Assembly (NCBI GenBank): GCA_024762915.1
Contig: JANTGL010000144.1
Coordinates: 1-6,822 of the forward strand
Reading direction: 5' to 3'
Length of the DNA: 6,822 nucleotides
DNA from: Bacteroidales bacterium
GTDB lineage: Bacteria > Bacteroidota > Bacteroidia > Bacteroidales > JAADGE01
The notes under the pieces were generated by a model. That model searched no databases. It was not told where the DNA came from and saw only the letters and a program-made list of their open reading frames with translations. Positions 1 through 5,774 of this stretch are shown in pieces. The position numbers and the translations under genes were made by a program. The number at the start of each line of letters is the position of its first letter. Position 1 is the first letter of the stretch.

Positions 1-2
1 TT

Positions 3-422
3 GAAAAATATTCCGAGAAAATCGGTACTGTTGATATTGCCCTTTTTTATTATAACAAAAAGAAACAAGAAATTCTATTTTCCGGTGCAAACCATTCTCT
101 TTTCTATTCATATGAAAATCATTTGATTGAATATAAATCAAATGACGATCCCTTACAAGGCAAAAACGAAAATAAAAATTCAAAACGATTCTTTTCAAAT
201 AAAAAAATAAACATCAAAGAAAAAACAAGTATATTTATTTGCGCAGGCAATATGGAATGTAATGACAAAAACTCTAAAACAGGATTGAAACAAAAAAAAG
301 AACTTATCAGTCAATTAGTTAATATCACTGATTTTAACGATGAAATAATAAAGGAAAAGTTTCAAGATTTTTTCCTGAACACACAAAAAGAGGATATTTT
401 AATTACGGGAATAAAATTCTGA
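3..422 (+). CDS. C-terminal part of a SpoIIE/PP2C-like phosphatase-domain protein, probably catalytically degenerate (5' end outside window)
   Basis: The frame is open from the left edge, giving 139 visible residues and a TGA stop at 420-422. A TTG at 123 lies inside this frame and is not a start. The visible part matches the C-terminal half of a SpoIIE-type (PPM family) serine/threonine phosphatase and aligns nearly gap-free with the end of the next gene's product: VDIALFYYN matches MDMALINYN, FSGAN matches YAGAK, and both end in GIK plus a hydrophobic residue. Two metal-site aspartates appear lost. The TDG motif reads CAG here (Asp to Ala), and the terminal DDIT reads EDIL (first Asp to Glu, Thr to Leu). 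The DQFGG and WxG segments of the paralogue are also missing. Such changes would be expected to weaken or abolish Mn/Mg-dependent dephosphorylation, so this may be a regulatory pseudophosphatase. The N-terminal sensor region cannot be seen. The stop is one base before the next ATG, so the pair is probably co-transcribed and translationally coupled. Confidence 0.8.
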   Translation, partial: EKYSEKIGTVDIALFYYNKKKQEILFSGANHSLFYSYENHLIEYKSNDDPLQGKNENKNSKRFFSNKKINIKEKTSIFICAGNMECNDKNSKTGLKQKKELISQLVNITDFNDEIIKEKFQDFFLNTQKEDILITGIKF

Positions 423-423
423 C

Positions 424-3072
424 ATGCTCAAGAAAAAAAGAACATATTACGGAGCCCTGGTTTTTTTAATTTTAAATTTAATTGTATTTAAAAGTGAGAG
501 TCAGCATACTGCAACAGAAGGAAAACTTGATTTAAGCTCTTTAAATTTTAAAGACCAAAAATCTGTTCAATTAAACGGTGTTTGGGAATTTTATCCCTCA
601 AAATTTTATCAACCGTCAGATTTCAAAAAAGGACTTGAAGAAATTCCTAAATTTGTAAGCATTCCGTCACTATGGGACAATGCACTTTTCCCCGATTCAA
701 AAAAACCGAATATCGGTTTCGGTACATATCGATTAGAAATAAAAATTCCTGACAACATTCATATTTTTGCCTTAAGATTAAAACGCATTGAAACTTCTTA
801 CAAAATTTGGATTAATGATAAACAAATTATTGAAGTCGGGAAAATCGGAAAAAATATTAAAACTGCTGTTCCTCAACAGAAAACCATAACTAAAATATTT
901 TCAACAGATAAAACAGATTTAGATTTAATCATACAAGTCAGTAATTTTAAACATCGAAAAGGAGGAATTGCTAATTCAATAATATTGGGTCCTGCAGAAC
1001 AAATAATTAAGGAAACTAAAAAATCGCGAGGATATGAAATTTTCATTATCGGAGTTTTAATTATTATGGCTGTTTTTCATTTTGGCCTTTATATCGTAAG
1101 AAAAAAAGATTGGTCTTTGCTGTTTTTCAGCTTATTATTAATTACCGAGATTATCAGTATGTCCACAAACGGAGAAACTTTATTTACATATTATTTCCCT
1201 AATACAAATTGGCTTATTCTTAAAAGAACAGATTACATCAGTAATTTTGCACGAGTTACATTTTTTGCTTTATTCTTTTTTCACCTTTATAAACCGATTA
1301 TCAACAAATATTTTGTCCTTATATTATCCGGAATCAATATTCTGTTGACATTATTTGTATTGTTTACTGATTTACATACTTTTTCATTCACTTTATTCAT
1401 CTTTATAATTCTTTCGGCATTGACTTTAGTTTATGTTCTGTTCGCACAATTTAAAGTTTTGTTTGAAAAAAAAGAAGGTGCTTTAGTCCCTCTTATAGGA
1501 ACTTTAGTGTTATTAATTACTGCCGTAAATGACATGTTATATGTTTCCGGATTATTTAATTCAATATATTTAGTTCCCGTCGGTTTGTTTGTATTTATTT
1601 TTTCACAATCCTATTCTTTATCTTTTAATTTCTCAAAACTTTATAAACATGAAGAAGAATTAAACAATTTAATCTCTGACATTGAAGACCTTAAAAATAA
1701 TCTTCTGAATAATAAAAGTTTTGATATTTATAATTCTTTTGAGATTTTATGTCAAAACATGAATGCTGACAGAGCTATTCTGTTTACATTAAATGATAAA
1801 AATGAAACCGAGTTTAAAGCTAATTTTCCGAAAGAAGAATTCAGTAAATACCAAGAACAATATCCTCAAAGTATCCTATTCCGAACAATAGAACATAAGG
1901 AAACTGTTATTATTAATAAAACATCGACAAGCTCACACTACAATAAAGATTATTTAAAAAAATATCATGCAAATTCATCATTAACTGTTCCTTTCAAAGT
2001 TTCTGATCAAATAAAAGCCATTGCCTATTTTGAAACAAATGATAAAAAATATTCGTTTACCAAACACAGCGGGAAAGTTTTGGAAGGAATAGCAACTCAA
2101 GTTATAGGTTTAATAAATAGTTCTGATTTATTTATCGAAACAGAAAATATTAAGAAAAATCTGGAAAAAATTATTGAAGCACGAACTAAAGATGTAACAA
2201 ATCAAAAAAATCTTTTAGAAAAACAAAAAAATGAAATAGAAGCTGTTAATAATCAACTTACAAATACACTTGAAGAAATACAAACTAAAAACACAATTAT
2301 TACGGAAAATATTGAATCGGCCGGTTTAATTCAAGATGCACTTTTACCGGATAATAAATATCTATACTCCTTATTTGAAGATATCTTTATTTTATTCAGA
2401 CCGAAAGAAATTGTCAGCGGAGATTTTTATCAAGTTAATGAAGTAAGAACAAATACGGGTGAAAAAAATATCATTTTTACACTTGCTGATTGTACGGGAC
2501 ACGGTGTTCCCGGTGTTTTAATTTCATTAATAGGAAATGATCTTATTAAAAATATTGTAATAAACCGAAAAATATATAAACCTTCCGATATTTTAAATCA
2601 AATACAAAAAGATATTACGGAAAAGTTAACTCAATCCGAAGAAACTAAAAAAATTAGAGACGGAATGGATATGGCCCTAATTAATTATAATCCGGCTAAT
2701 TATATGCTTGAATATGCAGGAGCAAAAATTGACTTACTAATTTTACGAAACAATAAAATCACGGAAATAAAAGCTGACAGATTATCAATTAGTGCGAATC
2801 GACATGAAAAATTAAAAACCAGGAATTTTAAAAATTACAAAATTCAATTAAAAAAAGGCGATGTTCTGTATATGGCCACAGACGGATATCAAGATCAATT
2901 CGGTGGTGAAAACGACACAAAATTTATGAAGAAGAATTTCAAAGCCTTATTTGAAGAAATCGGAAATCTGCAATTTATTATTCAACGAAGTCGATTACTG
3001 AAAACCTTAAACAAATGGCAAGGTAAAAATATTCAAAATGATGATATTACCGTAATCGGAATAAAAATATAA
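424..3072 (+). CDS. 7TMR-DISM-type membrane receptor with GAF and SpoIIE (PP2C-like) phosphatase domains
   Basis: This 882-residue protein is a predicted inner-membrane signalling phosphatase. Residues 1-26 form a signal peptide (KKK, then a hydrophobic core). Residues 35-195 form an extracytoplasmic domain with the GxWxFYP and GfGTYRLEI motifs of the galactose-binding-like fold that precedes 7TM-DISM regions. Seven hydrophobic segments lie at about 203-225, 230-248, 274-289, 296-315, 320-341, 353-373 and 380-400. A short helix (406-430) leads into a GAF-like domain (432-567), then a charged coiled coil (570-625) and the IQDALLP switch-helix motif (636-642). The SpoIIE phosphatase fills 650-882. 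Its metal-binding motifs are all present: SGDFY (D667), ADCTGHGVPG (D689), TDG (D820) and NDDIT (D873/D874). By family analogy it would remove phosphate from a STAS-type anti-anti-sigma factor or another phosphoprotein in response to an external ligand; no such partner is encoded in the window. ATG 424 directly follows the upstream stop. No strong Shine-Dalgarno is visible, as is usual in Bacteroidota. Confidence 0.9.
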   Translation: MLKKKRTYYGALVFLILNLIVFKSESQHTATEGKLDLSSLNFKDQKSVQLNGVWEFYPSKFYQPSDFKKGLEEIPKFVSIPSLWDNALFPDSKKPNIGFGTYRLEIKIPDNIHIFALRLKRIETSYKIWINDKQIIEVGKIGKNIKTAVPQQKTITKIFSTDKTDLDLIIQVSNFKHRKGGIANSIILGPAEQIIKETKKSRGYEIFIIGVLIIMAVFHFGLYIVRKKDWSLLFFSLLLITEIISMSTNGETLFTYYFPNTNWLILKRTDYISNFARVTFFALFFFHLYKPIINKYFVLILSGINILLTLFVLFTDLHTFSFTLFIFIILSALTLVYVLFAQFKVLFEKKEGALVPLIGTLVLLITAVNDMLYVSGLFNSIYLVPVGLFVFIFSQSYSLSFNFSKLYKHEEELNNLISDIEDLKNNLLNNKSFDIYNSFEILCQNMNADRAILFTLNDKNETEFKANFPKEEFSKYQEQYPQSILFRTIEHKETVIINKTSTSSHYNKDYLKKYHANSSLTVPFKVSDQIKAIAYFETNDKKYSFTKHSGKVLEGIATQVIGLINSSDLFIETENIKKNLEKIIEARTKDVTNQKNLLEKQKNEIEAVNNQLTNTLEEIQTKNTIITENIESAGLIQDALLPDNKYLYSLFEDIFILFRPKEIVSGDFYQVNEVRTNTGEKNIIFTLADCTGHGVPGVLISLIGNDLIKNIVINRKIYKPSDILNQIQKDITEKLTQSEETKKIRDGMDMALINYNPANYMLEYAGAKIDLLILRNNKITEIKADRLSISANRHEKLKTRNFKNYKIQLKKGDVLYMATDGYQDQFGGENDTKFMKKNFKALFEEIGNLQFIIQRSRLLKTLNKWQGKNIQNDDITVIGIKI

Positions 3073-3129
3073 TGCCTCTGCCATGAATATAACAGTTAAT
3101 AATTAAATTTAAGTCGTACAATAATTATT

Positions 3130-3293
3130 ATACTGAAATTAGAAACTTGAAATTTAAGAAGTAATAACTTGTAAAAAAAGTATATTTATTTTTTAATTAA
3201 CTAATAATAAGCTTCTTATGTTTAATATGTATGAAATCAACTGTTTAGTACTTTCTCGCTGAAATATTAAATTTCAAGTTTCAACTTAAGTAT
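3130..3293. repeat. Inverted-repeat pair flanking an AT-rich core (MITE-like candidate)
   Basis: The 16 bases at 3142-3157 (gaaacttgaaatttaa) are the exact reverse complement of 3267-3282. Outside these arms the match continues imperfectly: a gapped stretch of 6-7 bases, then atact at 3130-3134 opposite agtat at 3289-3293. The arms are therefore about 27-28 bases each and enclose a core of about 109 bases with no ORF. Terminal inverted repeats around a short non-coding core fit a miniature inverted-repeat element or a family of intergenic repeats. I could not find a convincing target-site duplication, so the origin is uncertain. In RNA the arms could pair into a long stem. Confidence 0.5.
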
Positions 3294-3322
3294 TGACATT
3301 AATACTTTTTATTATAAATTTT
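3293..3322 (+). promoter_or_regulatory. Candidate Bacteroidota-type promoter, + strand
   Basis: TTG at 3293-3295 is followed after 19 bases by TAAATTTT at 3315-3322, close to the Bacteroidota -33/-7 consensus (TTG, about 19-21 bases, TAnnTTTG); only the final G is missing. Transcription would start near 3329. It would meet an in-frame ATG at 3333 with 10 codons and then the terminator palindrome at 3359-3399, giving a transcript of about 70 bases. In such AT-rich DNA a chance match is quite possible. Confidence 0.3.
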
Positions 3323-3358
3323 CGGTAAAAATATGGCAGAACTAACAGAATTTCTCAT

Positions 3359-3399
3359 AAAATAAAAAAACCGGTTTTGAAAACCGGTTTTTTTATTTT
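3359..3399. terminator. Bidirectional intrinsic terminator (41-bp perfect palindrome)
   Basis: Two 20-base arms are exact reverse complements around a single central G at 3379. Each arm contains A-rich sequence, CCGG and TTTT. The folded RNA would have a CCGG-centred stem followed by a run of seven T on either strand, so it should stop transcription in both directions. It starts 13 bases past the ferredoxin stop codon on the - strand, which makes it the natural end of that unit. On the + strand it would end readthrough from the phosphatase gene or any short transcript from the 3293 promoter candidate. Confidence 0.85.
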
Positions 3400-3412
3400 C
3401 ATAAATGAATGT

Positions 3413-3589
3413 TTAGTCTTCCGGAGCAATAGCTTCAACCGGGCAAACATCTGCACATGCACCGCAATCCGTACATAATTCGGGATCGATCGTGTAAAAA
3501 TCTGCACCTTCCGAAATTGCTTCAACAGGACATTCGTCAATACAAGCACCACATGCGGTACATTCATCAGGATTAATGTAATAAGCCAT
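3413..3589 (-). CDS. 2[4Fe-4S] ferredoxin, clostridial type
   Basis: This is a complete 58-residue protein, start ATG at 3589-3587 and stop TAA at 3415-3413. It carries two classical cluster motifs of the form CxxCxxCxxxCP: C10, C13, C16, C20 followed by P21, and C39, C42, C45, C49 followed by P50. In this fold each cluster takes three cysteines from one motif and the fourth from the other. There is no insertion between or within the motifs, so it belongs to the short clostridial type (about 55 residues) and not to the longer Alvin type. The two halves, ending CPVEAI in each case, show the ancient internal duplication. The protein has no Lys, Arg or His and about 14 Asp/Glu, so it is extremely acidic, as expected for a soluble low-potential carrier. 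Likely partners are oxidoreductases such as pyruvate:ferredoxin oxidoreductase, hydrogenase or Rnf (inference; none is in the window). It lies 86 bases downstream of the S41 protease gene. Confidence 0.95.
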   Translation of the reverse strand: MAYYINPDECTACGACIDECPVEAISEGADFYTIDPELCTDCGACADVCPVEAIAPED

Positions 3590-3625
3590 AATTTTAAATT
3601 TAAATTGTCAAAATATAATTTTTCG

Positions 3626-3656
3626 CAAATGTTATAATAATTTTTTATTTTTCAAA
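3626..3656 (-). promoter_or_regulatory. Candidate promoter for the ferredoxin gene
   Basis: On the - strand, TTTG (3656-3653) is followed after 18 bases by TAACATTTG (3634-3626). This resembles the Bacteroidota -33/-7 pair, with one extra base inside the -7 element. Transcription would start near 3620, leaving an AT-rich leader of about 30 bases before the ferredoxin ATG at 3589. It would let the ferredoxin be made independently of the protease gene upstream. Confidence 0.4.
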
Positions 3657-3675
3657 CCGAAACCGAAATATTTTA

Positions 3676-5295
3676 TTATTTATAATCATTCAAAATTTGA
3701 ACTGCTTTTTGCAAATCATCATCGATTACTCGTATAATCGGATAATATCCGATATTATCAATAATGTTTCTGGCAATATAAGCTTTCAGACGAGTATTAA
3801 TAACATGTTTCGAAAACCGTAAATCTTGTTGATTTTTTTTAATATGATTACCGTCTGCATATTTTATAAATGCTTTTAAAACATTATTTTTTTCAAGATA
3901 GGTATTAATCTTATCATACGTTTTTAATGCTGACAATTCTTTTCTGTGTTCATCCGCATATGTTAACGCAAACCTGTATATTAATCCTTTTGCCGTGAGA
4001 GTTCTGTAATATGAAGTATAAGCCGTTGTGTCGACAGCAACAAAATAATCAGGCATAATACCGCCGCCGCCGTACACAACTTTTCCGCCCGGCGTGGCAT
4101 ATTTTAAACTGTCAGGGAACTTTGTACTGTCTGCCGAAGAAAATTCTCCGTCATACGCTCTGTGATAAATATCCGCATAATATTCTTCGTAACCGTCTTT
4201 ATAGGATTTTTGAATGCATCTTCCTACAGGCGTATAGTATCTTGCCGTAGTAATTCGTACGCCCGAATGATCTTTAAAATCAAATTCTTCTTGAACCAGT
4301 CCTTTTCCGAAAGATCGTCTTCCGATGATTACGCCTCTGTCGTTATCTTGTACGGCACCCGAAACAATCTCGCTTGCCGAAGCTGTCCAAGAATTTATTA
4401 AAATTGCCAGTTTTACATCAATCATTGAATGGTTATCCGTTGATTTATAATCGGTTCGTTTTCGATAAGCACCTTTTGTAAAAACAATCATTTTACCGGC
4501 AGGAAGAAATTCATCCGCAATACTTACGGCTTCTCCTAAATAACCGCCTCCGTTATCACGGAGGTCCATGACCAATTTTGTCATTCCTTTTTGTCTTAAC
4601 TTTTCAGCCGCTTTCATAAATTCATCATAGGTAGTTCCTGCAAATCTGCTTATTTTTATATATCCCGTATTTTTATTCAACATATAGGACACATCCACAC
4701 TGTACAAAGGAATTTTATCCCTGGTAATTTCAAAAGGAATCAAATCATTTATTCCTTTTCTTTTAACACCAATTTTAACTTTTGTTCCTGCCTTCCCTTT
4801 TAAAAGCTTCATAACTCCGTCATTGGAAATCCCGATTCCGGCAATTAAAGAATCATTAACGGTAACAATTCGATCACCTGCTAAGACTCCGATTTTCTCT
4901 GAAGGACCGCCGGAAATGGTATTTATAATCATTACCGTATCATTTTGAATATTAAATTGAACCCCGATACCGTCAAAATTTCCGTCCAGACTTTCATGAG
5001 CTTCATTATTTGCTTTAGGCGGCAGATAAGATGTATGCGGATCTAAATTTTCAAGTATTTGCGGTATGGCAATTTCCGTTAAACTGTCAACAGAAATTTT
5101 TTCTACATAATTGGTATGAATTAATTGTATAATAGCATTGATTTTATCGTTATAAGAAGCTTCCGTTGATGAAGTAAAATTAAAATTTACGGTTTTTTGC
5201 GGGAACAAATTGCGACCGATAAACATCCCCGCTACCAAGACCAAAGCAATTATAATCGGAGTGTATATTGCTTTTTTTGAATTTTTATATTCCAT
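3676..5295 (-). CDS. S41-family C-terminal processing peptidase (CtpA/Prc type), membrane anchored
   Basis: This 539-residue serine protease should be anchored in the inner membrane with its catalytic part in the periplasm. Residues 10-30 form one hydrophobic anchor or uncleaved signal. Residues 48-100 are the N-terminal helical region with the conserved DPHTSYL. A PDZ domain at about 103-180 (GIGVQF, GPSEKIGVLAGDRI) would recognise substrate C-termini. The S41 core at about 195-360 has LRDNGGG (245-251), TASASEI with the catalytic Ser at S306, and FGKGLVQ with the general-base Lys at K331 and Gln at Q335. The 25-residue Ser-Lys and 4-residue Lys-Gln spacings match known CtpB-type enzymes. 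The C-terminal extension with the GGGGIMPD segment (409-416) and a helical tail (430-539) is common in Bacteroidota homologues. Likely roles are trimming or degrading envelope proteins; the substrate cannot be read from sequence. It starts 36 bases after the deaminase gene, probably in the same operon. Confidence 0.93.
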   Translation of the reverse strand: MEYKNSKKAIYTPIIIALVLVAGMFIGRNLFPQKTVNFNFTSSTEASYNDKINAIIQLIHTNYVEKISVDSLTEIAIPQILENLDPHTSYLPPKANNEAHESLDGNFDGIGVQFNIQNDTVMIINTISGGPSEKIGVLAGDRIVTVNDSLIAGIGISNDGVMKLLKGKAGTKVKIGVKRKGINDLIPFEITRDKIPLYSVDVSYMLNKNTGYIKISRFAGTTYDEFMKAAEKLRQKGMTKLVMDLRDNGGGYLGEAVSIADEFLPAGKMIVFTKGAYRKRTDYKSTDNHSMIDVKLAILINSWTASASEIVSGAVQDNDRGVIIGRRSFGKGLVQEEFDFKDHSGVRITTARYYTPVGRCIQKSYKDGYEEYYADIYHRAYDGEFSSADSTKFPDSLKYATPGGKVVYGGGGIMPDYFVAVDTTAYTSYYRTLTAKGLIYRFALTYADEHRKELSALKTYDKINTYLEKNNVLKAFIKYADGNHIKKNQQDLRFSKHVINTRLKAYIARNIIDNIGYYPIIRVIDDDLQKAVQILNDYK

Positions 5296-5331
5296 TCTAA
5301 GAGTTAAAAAATTAATAGATTAAATTTTAAA

Positions 5332-5763
5332 TTATTTGTTGTTAATTTTCAGATTAACAAGTTCGATACCTGCTCTTTCAAGTATCTCAAGACCGTCGGT
5401 TATTCTGTATTTTTCATCAAAAATAACACGTTTTATTCCGGCTTGGATGATTAATTTAGAACATTCCATGCACGGAGAAGTTGTAACATAAAGTGTTGAA
5501 CCCTTACTGCTGTTATGCGATTTAGCCACTTTTGTAATGGCATTTGCCTCAGCATGAAGCACATAGGGCTTTGTAATATTATTATCCTCTTCACAAATAT
5601 TCTCAAACCCTTCCGGTGTTCCGTTATAGCCGTCTGAGATAATCATCTTATCTTTAACGATTACGGCACCGACTTTTCGCCTTTTACAATACGAATTTTC
5701 AGCCCAAATATGAGCCATTCTTAAATAGCGTTCGTCTAATTTATATTGTTTGTCTGTTTTCAT
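5332..5763 (-). CDS. CMP/dCMP deaminase family zinc enzyme (probable dCMP deaminase)
   Basis: This 143-residue cytosolic enzyme belongs to the zinc-dependent cytidine/deoxycytidylate deaminase superfamily. The signature is complete: HAEANAI gives zinc ligand H70 and catalytic proton shuttle E72, and PCMEC gives zinc ligands C98 and C101. KVGAVIV (30-36) and GYNGTPEGFEN (45-55) are typical of the dCMP deaminase/ComEB branch and distinguish it from tRNA adenosine deaminase TadA or guanine deaminase. The likely reaction is dCMP to dUMP plus ammonia, feeding thymidylate synthesis. Exact substrate assignment is inferred from these motifs. The length is close to that of single-domain bacterial members. 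It begins 11 bases after the dxs stop and ends 36 bases before the S41 protease start, so it is probably co-transcribed with both. As I recall, a deaminase/S41 protease pairing recurs in Bacteroidota genomes; a genome-neighbourhood search would confirm this. Confidence 0.9.
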   Translation of the reverse strand: MKTDKQYKLDERYLRMAHIWAENSYCKRRKVGAVIVKDKMIISDGYNGTPEGFENICEEDNNITKPYVLHAEANAITKVAKSHNSSKGSTLYVTTSPCMECSKLIIQAGIKRVIFDEKYRITDGLEILERAGIELVNLKINNK

Positions 5764-5774
5764 TTTTAAAATTA

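Larger units (their letters stand above)
3073..3412. other. Intergenic region between convergent genes
   Basis: About 340 bases of very AT-rich DNA separate the phosphatase stop from the ferredoxin stop. I found no credible protein gene on either strand. It contains a pair of inverted repeats (3130-3157 and 3267-3293), a + strand promoter candidate (3293-3322), a possible 10-codon ORF (ATG at 3333, TAA at 3363-3365) and a perfect palindromic terminator (3359-3399). No GC-rich hairpin with a T-run follows the phosphatase gene before 3359, so its transcript may run on to that shared terminator. Confidence 0.7.

Noticed and set aside
123..422. A free-standing 99-residue protein starting at TTG 123
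   Set aside because: The same frame continues upstream to the window edge with phosphatase-domain sequence (DIALFYYN, SGAN), so TTG 123 is an internal Leu codon.
3172..3204. Weak A-run/T-run hairpin as a terminator for the phosphatase gene
   Set aside because: It has only A/T pairing with no GC core, which is indistinguishable from background in this AT-rich spacer.
3073..3412. CRISPR array, tRNA or riboswitch in the spacer
   Set aside because: There are no regularly spaced direct repeats, no cloverleaf-like conserved tRNA segments and no riboswitch core that I recognise; the only strong structures are the inverted repeats and the terminator.
3355..3567. 70-codon open frame on the - strand rich in Val, Leu and Arg
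   Set aside because: It overlaps the ferredoxin in another frame and runs through the terminator palindrome. The ferredoxin frame has two complete 4Fe-4S motifs, so this is a shadow.
4162..4401. 79-codon open frame on the + strand
   Set aside because: It lies antisense inside the S41 catalytic domain, has no recognisable motif and no promoter or ribosome-binding context.
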